Shown in pieces: positions 36,101 to 43,806 of a DNA stretch of 64,000 nucleotides; position 1 is the first letter of the stretch; each line of letters begins with the position of its first letter. The stretch is taken from contig LT629302.1 of the NCBI GenBank assembly GCA_900104375.1, forward strand, positions 1,302,001 through 1,366,000. Direction: 5' to 3'. Below the pieces are notes generated by a model. That model worked only from the letters and a program-made list of their open reading frames with translations, was not told the origin of the DNA and made no database searches. The translations under genes and the position numbers were made by a program. Source of the stretch: Flavobacteriaceae bacterium MAR_2010_188 (GTDB lineage: Bacteria > Bacteroidota > Bacteroidia > Flavobacteriales > Flavobacteriaceae).

Positions 36101-39100
36101 CAACGTCATCGATCTCCGGATCGGTCATGTCGTACTCACGGGACACTCGAGTGGTCTCGGTGTCGTCGTTGCCGCAGTCGTCGGTTACAGTAAATGTATA
36201 TAGCCTGTACTGGATGCAGCCGTCCTCGCTCTGCCCGTCGTCCACTCCGCCATCGGACTGGATGCCTAAGCCCCCAGCTGAACAGTTGTCGCTCCAATCG
36301 GTGGTCAAGAACGCTGGCCAATCATCGTTGCAGTTGGCCAACTGGTAGTCGTCAACGTCATCGATCTCCGGATCGGTCATGTCGTACTCACGGGACACTC
36401 GAGTGGTCTCGGTGTCGTCGTTGCCGCAGTCGTCGGTTACAGTAAATGTATATAGCCTGTACTGGATGCAGCCGTCCTCGCTCTGCCCGTCGTCCACTCC
36501 GCCATCGGACTGGATGCCTAAGCCCCCAGCTGAACAGTTGTCGCTCCAATCGGTGGTCAAGAACGCTGGCCAATCATCGTTGCAGTTCGCCAACTGGTAG
36601 TCGTCAACGTCATCGATCTCCGGATCGGTCATGTCGTACTCACGGGACACTCGAGTGGTCTCGGTGTCGTCGTTGCCGCAGTCGTCGGTTACAGTAAATG
36701 TGTACAGCCTGTACTGGATGCAGCCGTCCTCGCTCTGCCCGTCGTCCACTCCGCCATCGGACTGGATGCCTAAGCCCCCAGCTGAACAGTTGTCGCTCCA
36801 ATCGGTGGTCAAGAACGCTGGCCAATCATCGTTGCAGTTCGCCAACTGGTAGTCGTCAACGTCATCGATCTCCGGATCGGTCATGTCGTACTCACGGGAC
36901 ACTCGAGTGGTCTCGGTGTCGTCGTTGCCGCAGTCGTCGGTTACAGTAAATGTATATAGCCTGTACTGGATGCAGCCGTCCTCGCTCTGCCCGTCGTCCA
37001 CTCCGCCATCGGACTGGATGCCTAAGCCCCCAGCTGAACAGTTGTCGCTCCAATCGGTGGTCAAGAACGCTGGCCAATCATCGTTGCAGTTCGCCAACTG
37101 GTAGTCGTCAACGTCATCGATCTCCGGATCGGTCATGTCGTACTCACGGGACACTCGAGTGGTCTCGGTGTCGTCGTTGCCGCAGTCGTCGGTTACAGTA
37201 AATGTATATAGCCTGTACTGGATGCAGCCGTCCTCGCTCTGCCCGTCGTCCACTCCGCCATCGGACTGGATGCCTAAGCCCCCAGCTGAACAGTTGTCGC
37301 TCCAATCGGTGGTCAAGAACGCTGGCCAATCATCGTTGCAGTTGGCCAACTGGTAGTCGTCAACGTCATCGATCTCCGGATCGGTCATGTCGTACTCACG
37401 GGACACTCGAGTGGTCTCGGTGTCGTCGTTGCCGCAGTCGTCGGTTACAGTAAATGTATATAGCCTGTACTGGATGCAGCCGTCCTCGCTCTGCCCGTCG
37501 TCCACTCCGCCATCGGACTGGATGCCTAAGCCCCCAGCTGAACAGTTGTCGCTCCAATCGGTGGTCAAGAACGCTGGCCAATCATCGTTGCAGTTCGCCA
37601 ACTGGTAGTCGTCAACGTCATCGATCTCCGGATCGGTCATGTCGTACTCACGGGACACTCGAGTGGTCTCGGTGTCGTCGTTGCCGCAGTCGTCGGTTAC
37701 AGTAAATGTGTACAGCCTGTACTGGATGCAGCCGTCCTCGCTCTGCCCGTCGTCCACTCCGCCATCGGACTGGATGCCTAAGCCCCCAGCTGAACAGTTG
37801 TCGCTCCAATCGGTGGTCAAGAACGCTGGCCAATCATCGTTGCAGCCTTCCAGTGTATAGTCGGCAATGTCCGCGATCTCAGGGTCGGTCATGTCGTAGT
37901 CTCTAGATACCAAGGTGGTCTCTGTATCATCATTGCCACAATCATCCGTGACGGTGAACGTATACAGTCTGTACTGTGTACAGCCGTCCTCGCTATCTGC
38001 CTGATCGACTCCGCCATCGGATACGATATCCTGACCTCCCGCTGAACAGTTGTCCGTCCAATCCGTGGTCAAGTTTGCTGGCCATGGCGTGTTACAGCCT
38101 TCCAACTCATAATTCGCTACAGCTACTATCTCCGGATCGGTCATGTCGTAGTCTCTAGATACCAAGGTGGTCTCTGTATCATCATTGCCACAATCATCCG
38201 TGACCGTGAACGTATACAGTCTGTACTGTGTACAGCCGTCCTCGCTATCTGCCTGATCGACTCCGCCATCGGAATCCAGGTCTCCGCCAGAGGCGCAGTT
38301 GTCACTCCATGTCGTTGAAAGGGCCGTAGGCCAATCGGTGTTGCAGCCTTCCAGTGTATAGTCGGCAATGTCCGCGATCTCAGGGTCGGTCATGTCTGTT
38401 GTAACACTAAACATTCTCTCACACTCGTAGTCAATGTTACAATCGTCGGTTAGTAAATATCTTATTGTAATTGACCCTCCACATTGAAAATCAGAAGGCA
38501 GGGATGCTACAGTCGGTTTTGTATTCCCTTGAGAAACGTCGTTTATAAACCATTCAGTAGAAGAATTTTGTCCTCCACCGGTAGAAAAACCATTTAAGAA
38601 GTTCCCAAAGGCGGTATCTACTTGTGCTTCTGATAAACAAGAATCCAAATTTACATCACTTGGACAGGTAGTTGCGAATGCTGGGCAGTCTTTGACCTCA
38701 CACTCCTTAATCTTAAAGTTTAATGACCCATTGGTCGGTTCATCATAAAACAAAGCAGCATAATAAACATTATATGCGTCTGAGGAATTATTGAAATCAG
38801 GATTTGAACTCGCATCAAATTCTTCATATTGGTTCTTATCAGTGCAAAAAACTAAATCACCTGCATTGAAATTATCGCATCGCGGTCTATTATTAACTGC
38901 AGCAACAACGGATGTATATTGTCCATCACTTACATCATCATCTGCGCCAGGATCGATTGTAAACGAACCTGCATAAAATAGGAAAAATGAATCAGAAGCA
39001 CCTACAGCTTGTATTTTTGTGCCTACAATAGTTGGAGGCGTAACAAAAACAATCCATTGTACATTATCATAAGTTTCGCATGTAGCCCCAGCAAATAAAG

Positions 39101-39437
39101 CCTGTGTTTGTTCATCGGCATTTGCAAAAGGTGATGTAACACTGGCATTTATACCACAACCATCAGTGTCAGCGGCATTGGTACAATTGATCAAACCAGA
39201 TTCTACCGCTCCACTATTGGAACAGTACCTTTTGGCCAAACATTGGTCTGGCCCGTTTACTGTGCCAAAAATTTCATCTGTTTCTGGTCTACATTCATTT
39301 GGGCTATCTTGGCACTGAGCATAAACCTCGCCCGAGGTCATAAAAAATGCCGCCATAAATAGGCAGCAATAGAGCAGTAATTTAAAGGATGGACAGCATG
39401 TCAACCCCCCTGTTCTGTGTGTAAATTTGTTTAGCAT
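33186..39437 (-). CDS. giant modular secreted surface protein 3 (T9SS type A, 13 internal repeats)
   Basis: A 2083-residue acidic exported protein. The n-region and Cys-containing hydrophobic segment match the two other genes (PSFKLLLYCCLFMAAFF). Residues about 42-250 are the Cys-rich N-terminal module shared with protein 2. From about 347 to 1439 there are 13 repeats of about 84 residues, each with two to four Cys (DWSDNCSAGG, EDGCIQYRLYTFTVTDDCGN, REYDMTDPEI); 11 are almost identical. Then come HYR/Ig-like and BIG2-like segments shared with protein 1, the shared Cys-rich domain (about 1790-1975) and a T9SS type A sorting domain (about 2000-2083). It probably forms a long disulfide-braced fibre at the cell surface, perhaps an adhesin. 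Confidence 0.88.
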   Translation of the reverse strand: MLNKFTHRTGGLTCCPSFKLLLYCCLFMAAFFMTSGEVYAQCQDSPNECRPETDEIFGTVNGPDQCLAKRYCSNSGAVESGLINCTNAADTDGCGINASVTSPFANADEQTQALFAGATCETYDNVQWIVFVTPPTIVGTKIQAVGASDSFFLFYAGSFTIDPGADDDVSDGQYTSVVAAVNNRPRCDNFNAGDLVFCTDKNQYEEFDASSNPDFNNSSDAYNVYYAALFYDEPTNGSLNFKIKECEVKDCPAFATTCPSDVNLDSCLSEAQVDTAFGNFLNGFSTGGGQNSSTEWFINDVSQGNTKPTVASLPSDFQCGGSITIRYLLTDDCNIDYECERMFSVTTDMTDPEIADIADYTLEGCNTDWPTALSTTWSDNCASGGDLDSDGGVDQADSEDGCTQYRLYTFTVTDDCGNDDTETTLVSRDYDMTDPEIVAVANYELEGCNTPWPANLTTDWTDNCSAGGQDIVSDGGVDQADSEDGCTQYRLYTFTVTDDCGNDDTETTLVSRDYDMTDPEIADIADYTLEGCNDDWPAFLTTDWSDNCSAGGLGIQSDGGVDDGQSEDGCIQYRLYTFTVTDDCGNDDTETTRVSREYDMTDPEIDDVDDYQLANCNDDWPAFLTTDWSDNCSAGGLGIQSDGGVDDGQSEDGCIQYRLYTFTVTDDCGNDDTETTRVSREYDMTDPEIDDVDDYQLANCNDDWPAFLTTDWSDNCSAGGLGIQSDGGVDDGQSEDGCIQYRLYTFTVTDDCGNDDTETTRVSREYDMTDPEIDDVDDYQLANCNDDWPAFLTTDWSDNCSAGGLGIQSDGGVDDGQSEDGCIQYRLYTFTVTDDCGNDDTETTRVSREYDMTDPEIDDVDDYQLANCNDDWPAFLTTDWSDNCSAGGLGIQSDGGVDDGQSEDGCIQYRLYTFTVTDDCGNDDTETTRVSREYDMTDPEIDDVDDYQLANCNDDWPAFLTTDWSDNCSAGGLGIQSDGGVDDGQSEDGCIQYRLYTFTVTDDCGNDDTETTRVSREYDMTDPEIDDVDDYQLANCNDDWPAFLTTDWSDNCSAGGLGIQSDGGVDDGQSEDGCIQYRLYTFTVTDDCGNDDTETTRVSREYDMTDPEIDDVDDYQFANCNDDWPAFLTTDWSDNCSAGGLGIQSDGGVDDGQSEDGCIQYRLYTFTVTDDCGNDDTETTRVSREYDMTDPEIDDVDDYQLANCNDDWPAFLTTDWSDNCSAGGLGIQSDGGVDDGQSEDGCIQYRLYTFTVTDDCGNDDTETTRVSREYDMTDPEIDDVDDYQLANCNDDWPAFLTTDWSDNCSAGGLGIQSDGGVDDGQSEDGCIQYRLYTFTVTDDCGNDDTETTRVSREYDMTDPEIDDVDDYQLANCNDDWPAFLTTDWSDNCSAGGLGIQSDGGVDDGQSEDGCIQYRLYTFTVTDDCGNDDTETTRVAREFDETDPELTCPDPLRLCEGETIPDPIENYDDFVTAGGSASDNCGIDQTSFAYLGQVSDGLSPETITRTYSITDNCGNDITCTQTITIYDKPVCDIGFEGEEASDQLNACENQVRTYAYLGDDEDNYSYLWEIVGGGAVIEGDADGTSIDVRPNIGDTSFNLQLTITVDYGNGLYCSSTCNEIVGINETPVVEEKEVCVGETVDFGIEGNATYESSDDAIATIDANGIATGVSQGKVLITVTLDEGEPTECSSIAELTVNPLPEVSIDGPTTLCEESSEIANYTAMVDGADATSGTFVISPAPSGLFTDNGDGTATFSPAPEDAGIGYEITFTYTYPDTECSSSASIITTPIDCIGECETVFAYPKNPGDFGEGGENDDVTCFLEDGFSRWGWTTQICEEDFASGDIVFDLYAGAAQCDLSKGTKAGEAIVSYNSEEGTISVQYVMDSGYVLSEAHVYIGCTPYPQQKKGKRYENTVAPGQYPFNPSLGGYVQDYTVGPINVDFDAEGCVYIIIHGVSCEVNCEDCDITDILSESNGGGSVTGTVDCTPTDTVTTVQGKTSSMRVSPNPFVKDVKVNYSFDYNTKVKIDVVDIKGVVVKSYHNIQYKKGSVGSKEINLSNALDRMLFVRVTSEKETMVKKVVSLNNK
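35117..37853. repeat. 11-copy 252-bp tandem array in surface gene 3
   Basis: Eleven copies of exactly 252 bp, differing at only a few bases. Variant bases recur every fourth copy: GGCC at 35328, 36336 and 37344, and TGTACA at 36701 and 37709, each spaced exactly 1008 bp. In 35461-35520, 41 of 60 bases are G or C, against 25 of 60 in 38461-38520 of the same gene. Confidence 0.95.
37854..38393. repeat. two diverged copies of the 252-bp unit
   Basis: Two N-terminal units (EGCNTPWPANL... and EGCNTDWPTAL...) resemble each other more than the 11-copy array, sharing GGVDQADSEDGC and TLVSRDYDMTDPEI. They are likely the older part of the array. Confidence 0.85.
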
Positions 39438-39817
39438 AATTACTATGTTTTTATTAATAATTAAATATTAACATAAAACAAGTAGACGCTCGAGAAGGTA
39501 GATTGGTGGCAGCTAAATATCACGCGTACTAATTGTGCAATAAATACACAACCATAACTTCATGATCATAATAATCTGCTATTAATCATTATAATGAAGT
39601 CGATAATCCGACAAAAAAATGGTGCTATTAATTTTTAACGCTTTTAGATGTACTAAAAAACGAGCTTAATTATTGTGAGGAATTCAAATATAGAAAATAC
39701 TTGTTAAATAATTAACAGTTATTAAAAATAATTTACTGGTTATTAAAAGGTTACAGTTATTTTTGGTTGGAGAAAACTATGCTATCCCCTATATTTACTA
39801 TATAATTCAAAATTTTA
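39438..39817. other. intergenic region between surface gene 3 and GNAT gene
   Basis: A 380-bp A+T-rich divergent region. It holds the TGCTATTAATC element (39577-39587) and a poor -7-like box for surface gene 3. It lacks the 374-bp repeat of the other two genes. I see no reading frame or RNA. Confidence 0.5.
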
Positions 39818-40390
39818 ATGTTCGAAAAAAAATTAGAAAATAATCGGGTAGTACTTGAAATTTTAACCCATGATAACTTTTTGAAGGTTAATAACATAGC
39901 GAATGAGGAAAACCCTATTCAATATTCTCCTTCGTATATCTCAACCCCAGAATCCTTAAATTCTTATTTTGAAGAAGCTCTAAATCTTCAAAATGAGGGA
40001 AAGGCTATAGCCTATATTATTTATGATACGTTGCTACATGCTTATGCTGGTTCTACCAGATTTGGAAATATTGATTATCATAATAAAGTATTACATATTG
40101 GCTGGACTTGGTTGGGCTCAAAATTTCAATCTACTGGCTTAAACAAGAATATTAAATATTTAATGCTTAGCCATGCTTTTGAGAACATGAAATTTGAGAA
40201 GGTGGAGTTTAGAATTGATGAAAGAAATTTAAAATCCCGAAAAGCGATAGAGTCTATCGGAGCGCAGTTAGAAGGAATCTTAAGAAGCAATGTTGTGATG
40301 ATCGATGAATTCCGAAGAAATACTTGCTGTTACGGTATCGTTAGAGCTGAGTGGCGGGAAATAAAGGAAGAGCTTCAAAAGAAATTATAA
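39818..40390 (+). CDS. GNAT N-acetyltransferase (RimJ/RimL-like)
   Basis: A 190-residue GNAT of the RimL-like class. It has AYAGSTRFGNIDYHNKVLHIGWTWL (key part GSTRFGNID), the acetyl-CoA region STGLNKNIKYLMLSHAFE and the RIDERNLKSRKAIESIGAQLEG segment typical of proteins that acetylate N termini or small amines. The conserved Q/RxxGxG/A turn is weak here (KFQSTGLNKN), as in some RimL relatives. Cytoplasmic, monocistronic, and followed by a weak hairpin. The substrate cannot be predicted. Confidence 0.85.
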   Translation: MFEKKLENNRVVLEILTHDNFLKVNNIANEENPIQYSPSYISTPESLNSYFEEALNLQNEGKAIAYIIYDTLLHAYAGSTRFGNIDYHNKVLHIGWTWLGSKFQSTGLNKNIKYLMLSHAFENMKFEKVEFRIDERNLKSRKAIESIGAQLEGILRSNVVMIDEFRRNTCCYGIVRAEWREIKEELQKKL

Positions 40391-40391
40391 A

Positions 40392-40430
40392 GAAAAGCCA
40401 CCTTTTTACAGATGGCTCTCTTCTTTTTCA
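40392..40430 (+). terminator. probable terminator after the GNAT gene
   Basis: AGCCACCT and AGATGGCT pair with one G-U wobble across a short loop, followed by a pyrimidine-rich stretch (CTCTCTTCTTTTTC). It lies immediately after the stop codon. Confidence 0.5.
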
Positions 40431-40561
40431 ACGCAATTTTTGATAGTAGGTATCAACCATTACCTTTATATTATATACGACGAATTGAAGATTATGGTTT
40501 TATTTAGCATTTGGAAACTTCAGAATTCAGAAAATTGTAATTAATTAATCCCTTATTTTCT

Positions 40562-41026
40562 ATGGAAACTCTTATCGAATCTTTTTATGCTGCCTTCAAC
40601 AAATGCGATTCTGAAACAATGATTCGCTGCTATCATGATAGGATTATTTTTAGTGATCCGGCCTTTGGAATGTTAGAAGGTGAACACGCGAAAAATATGT
40701 GGCGTATGCTTTGTAAATCCCAAAGAGGTAAAGATTTTAGGGTCGACTTAAAGGATGTTAAATTATTTGATGATCGAGCAACGGCAGACTGGGAAGCTTT
40801 TTATAATTTCAGCAAAACTGGTCGCAGGGTGCATAATATTGTCCACGCGGAGTTCCTATTCGAAGATGACAAAATTGTGAAACACTCTGATTTTTTTGAT
40901 CTTCATAACTGGGCCAAACAAGCGTTAGGATGGAAAGGTCTTATTTTAGGCAATACCTCTTTCTTTCGCAACCAAATACAAAAGCAGACCAATAACATGC
41001 TCAGCAGATTCGAAAACAGTAAATAA
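40562..41026 (+). CDS. SnoaL/NTF2-like protein
   Basis: A 154-residue protein of the NTF2-like cone fold (SnoaL-like polyketide cyclase or steroid isomerase-related class). The N-terminal helix ESFYAAFNKCDSETMIRCYHDRI and the strands TADWEAFYNFSKTGRRV and HAEFLFEDDKIVKHSDFFDLHNW are characteristic. The C-terminal tail (residues about 125-154) is an additional helix. Ligand and reaction are unknown; many such proteins are annotated only as nuclear transport factor 2 family. It is cytoplasmic and apparently monocistronic. Confidence 0.82.
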   Translation: METLIESFYAAFNKCDSETMIRCYHDRIIFSDPAFGMLEGEHAKNMWRMLCKSQRGKDFRVDLKDVKLFDDRATADWEAFYNFSKTGRRVHNIVHAEFLFEDDKIVKHSDFFDLHNWAKQALGWKGLILGNTSFFRNQIQKQTNNMLSRFENSK

Positions 41027-41044
41027 TATTTTTTTTTAATGAAA

Positions 41045-41079
41045 CAAAAAAGAATGCTCCCAAAAAATTGGAAGCATCC
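41045..41079 (-). terminator. possible terminator for the metzincin-like gene
   Basis: On the minus strand GGATGCTTCC and GGGAGCATTC form an imperfect stem across an A/T loop, followed by CTTTTTTG. It lies about 195 bases after the stop at 41273, far for a terminator, and the 16-bp motif at 41080-41095 adjoins it. Confidence 0.45.
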
Positions 41080-41095
41080 TCGAGATTAATAGCAA
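41080..41095. repeat. inverted copy of the 16-bp surface-gene motif
   Basis: TCGAGATTAATAGCAA is the exact reverse complement of 25724-25739. It lies in the 246-bp gap between the NTF2-like gene and the metzincin-like gene, outside the surface-gene cluster. Confidence 0.7.
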
Positions 41096-41272
41096 ATGTA
41101 TGTTTCTTTTTAGGGACTAAGCGTTTACTGTATGTTTCATGCCACTTGCTATCAATAGACTTTCAATAAATATGCCAAAGTGCCGGTTTTAAGGCTATTA
41201 CAGTTATACTTCGGAATTCTTTATAGTATTATCAGTGCTTTAATTTTTGTTGAAATAATTTTTTATATCAGT

Positions 41273-43063
41273 CTAATTCACCACAAGTTTGTGCATGACA
41301 TTCCCAAAGTCTGTTTCTATATTCATCATGTATAGACCCTGTGCCAAATGGGAAACATTAAATAGGATTTTTTGAGGATTTGAATAATTAACTCGTTGAA
41401 TCTTACTTCCATTAATCGCATAAATTTCAATTGCCTTGATTACGGAGTTTCCTTTGTTATTTATGTTTACATAATCTTTAGCCGGATTAGGAAAAAAGGT
41501 TAATTCGCTATTCAAAACAAAATCTTCAGTATCTAAAGTAGAACAAGAAACATTGGTCATGGATAATCTTCCGCATATGGCTGCTGAAGTACTTCTTGAT
41601 TCTACATCCAAAGCTCCAGCAAGGTCATATGCACCTATTTCTCTTTTCATATCACCAGCAACGATTGAGTAATGCATAATCTTATTCATATCGATAACAT
41701 GATTTAATTGATGGCCGTGGCCAAGTTCATGAAGTGCCACACTTTGTAAGTCTACCGCAGAATTACCGGGAGCCGCTTCACTGAAATTCCAATCACTTCT
41801 ATCATTAAAAATTAAATCCATTTCGGTCACGTACCATTTAAGGCTTCCGTCTTCGTAACAGGCTTTATATCTTGATTTGCACTGAGCGAGTTTACTAGCT
41901 GGCATGGAGTTATTCTCATCGAAGGTGATTAAATTAATCCCGTCTTCTACATCCCGATTCTCATTTGTAATATCAGAACTCATTTCCCAATTAATACCAG
42001 TTTGGCAAGACCAATTCTCTAGAGCTGCCATAAAAGCTGGTTTAGCACCAGAACTTGCAAAATTAGAATTCATAGTAAAGCTGTAACCTCCTTCACCATT
42101 AGTCGCGATATGTCTAGTATTAAAGGCCGTATTGCCACTACCTAGATTATATTCCATATTTGTTTGGGCGTAATTTATAGTTATTGGACTAGAAGAATCA
42201 ACGGTTGACCCGTCTGTAGTTTTGATGGTGAATAAGCCAGTCCCAGCAAATTCCGGGATTTCAACTTTAATTTCGGAATCGGTCCAGCTTAGAATTTGGG
42301 AAGGCAGCACATCTGTTTTAAGATACCCACCGTAATCTGCATTACTAAAAGCCACTGTCCCCTTCTCTACTCCAAAGCCTTCTCCTGTAACAGTCAAAAC
42401 TGCATTGGTACCGGCAGTATACTCGGTAGCGCTGAATGAATTTACTTTTCTATATACTTCGGTCAAACGTTTGTTTGAAGTCTTATTAGGTAAAAGAACA
42501 TTTAAATCTGAAATAACTAAAGGCTCGGATAAATTTGAAGCTTCAATTACCTCTGTGTATAATTTATTAGAAATATCATCTAGTTTTTGATAAGGATTAG
42601 CCGCCCTGTTCGTTGCTAAATCGTATCTAAAATAACTTTGATCAGCGCCGACCGCTTCAAAAATTAATTGGGTAGTTGAGCTTGAAAATTTTCTAGAATT
42701 CTCGGTTGATCTTAACATAAACATTCCAACATCACCTTGTTTAAGCTCGATAGAGTGTGAAACTTTTTCAGCTTCAAAATCTAAAACACCACCAGGCACA
42801 ATCATGTCTACAGTCGCAGAGTTCTGACCCTTAAATACTTTATAGACTTTTAAAGTGTGCTTCGTATATATGTTATGATGTTCCGAGTCCCAAAAAGATT
42901 CACTAGAAAGAATCTCTGCTTCAATGGCTTGATCAGATAATTCTATCTGTTTTTTTATCGAAAGTTCGATGGTCGTTCTCTGCGCTAAAAGCAGGCTATT
43001 TTGAAAAATGAGAAGAATTAATATAAGCGAAATTCTTCTTAGAGTAATTTTTGCCATAGTCAA
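41273..43063 (-). CDS. secreted metzincin-like metalloprotease with T9SS type A sorting domain
   Basis: A 596-residue exported protein (signal peptide about residues 1-28). It has a beta-rich N-terminal region, an IPT/TIG-like segment (about 215-300; AVLTVTGEGFGVEKGTVAFS), then a protease domain with the zinc motif HELGHGHQLNH near residue 440 and a likely Met-turn KIMHYSI. The motif fits HExxHxxxxxH of metzincins, but the usual Gly before the third His pair is Gln. The C terminus is a T9SS type A sorting domain (FFPNPAKDYVNI ... MHKLVVN). It is probably a secreted or surface-bound protease of the matrixin type. Monocistronic. Confidence 0.87.
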   Translation of the reverse strand: MTMAKITLRRISLILILLIFQNSLLLAQRTTIELSIKKQIELSDQAIEAEILSSESFWDSEHHNIYTKHTLKVYKVFKGQNSATVDMIVPGGVLDFEAEKVSHSIELKQGDVGMFMLRSTENSRKFSSSTTQLIFEAVGADQSYFRYDLATNRAANPYQKLDDISNKLYTEVIEASNLSEPLVISDLNVLLPNKTSNKRLTEVYRKVNSFSATEYTAGTNAVLTVTGEGFGVEKGTVAFSNADYGGYLKTDVLPSQILSWTDSEIKVEIPEFAGTGLFTIKTTDGSTVDSSSPITINYAQTNMEYNLGSGNTAFNTRHIATNGEGGYSFTMNSNFASSGAKPAFMAALENWSCQTGINWEMSSDITNENRDVEDGINLITFDENNSMPASKLAQCKSRYKACYEDGSLKWYVTEMDLIFNDRSDWNFSEAAPGNSAVDLQSVALHELGHGHQLNHVIDMNKIMHYSIVAGDMKREIGAYDLAGALDVESRSTSAAICGRLSMTNVSCSTLDTEDFVLNSELTFFPNPAKDYVNINNKGNSVIKAIEIYAINGSKIQRVNYSNPQKILFNVSHLAQGLYMMNIETDFGNVMHKLVVN

Positions 43064-43256
43064 GTAGGTTAGTTTGAGATGGCTACGTTAAAAAATAAAT
43101 TTTAAATGAAATAAATTTTTAACACTTAATCGATGAAATACACCATTTAATCTATATTTTATAAGAATTTTCTTAATAATTCGAAGATTCTATTTTCGAT
43201 TTTAAATAATTGATTTCTAATAGATTGATAGATTTTGAATTTCGTAATTTGGAAAA

Positions 43257-43805
43257 CTAGGTGTAATGAGAAATCTTACCCAGTGCGCCTTCGAAAAATG
43301 ACCTCATATATTCGAAATCAGCTTCAATATTATCGGTCGGATAAAAAGGTTCTGAAATCTTATTTTGCTTTTTCCCAAAGTCCAAGGTGAACATTATTAT
43401 CGGCACGCCGGCCGCCTTTGCAATGTAGTAAAAACCGGTTTTCCATTTTAGAACCTTCTTTCTCGTTCCTTCTGGAGCCAAGGTCAATCTAAATTCTTCT
43501 TTGTTTTTGAACAGTTCGGTAATTACTTCTACTTTATTCTGACTCGAGGTTCGGTCTAAAGGTGAGCCCCCTACTGATTTGAGATACCAGCCTAAAGGCC
43601 CTTTAAAAAGTTCTTTCTTAGCAACAAAATTTGTCTTTACGTTAGCAATTTTCCGAAGTAATATTCCAATATAGAAATCGTGCCAGCTAGTATGTGGCAG
43701 TGCAATAATAACGCATTTTTTAACTGTGTCTGTGGAGAAATTTTTATTGCCGACGATTTGCCAGCCCAGTACTTTAAAATAAATAAATCTGGCCAGCCAA
43801 CGCAT
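43257..43805 (-). CDS. lysophospholipid acyltransferase family protein (PlsC-like)
   Basis: A 182-residue acyltransferase of the PlsC superfamily. The catalytic HxxxxD motif is in LPHTSWHDFYIG, followed by KKELFKGPLGWYLKSVGGSPLDR and the third motif APEGTRKK. It is shorter than true PlsC (about 240 residues) and has no clear transmembrane helix beyond the N-terminal amphipathic segment, so it probably acylates glycerophosphate-type or ornithine lipids at the membrane. It lies one base downstream of kdnB, within a lipopolysaccharide-related group. Confidence 0.85.
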   Translation of the reverse strand: MRWLARFIYFKVLGWQIVGNKNFSTDTVKKCVIIALPHTSWHDFYIGILLRKIANVKTNFVAKKELFKGPLGWYLKSVGGSPLDRTSSQNKVEVITELFKNKEEFRLTLAPEGTRKKVLKWKTGFYYIAKAAGVPIIMFTLDFGKKQNKISEPFYPTDNIEADFEYMRSFFEGALGKISHYT

Positions 43806-43806
43806 C

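Noticed and set aside
35117-37853. CRISPR array or satellite DNA
   Set aside because: The unit is 252 bp, in frame, without spacers, and encodes one protein domain.
35119-37860. about 30 short open frames on both strands in the 252-bp array
   Set aside because: They repeat with the array and come from the reading frames of one G+C-rich coding repeat; none has independent support.
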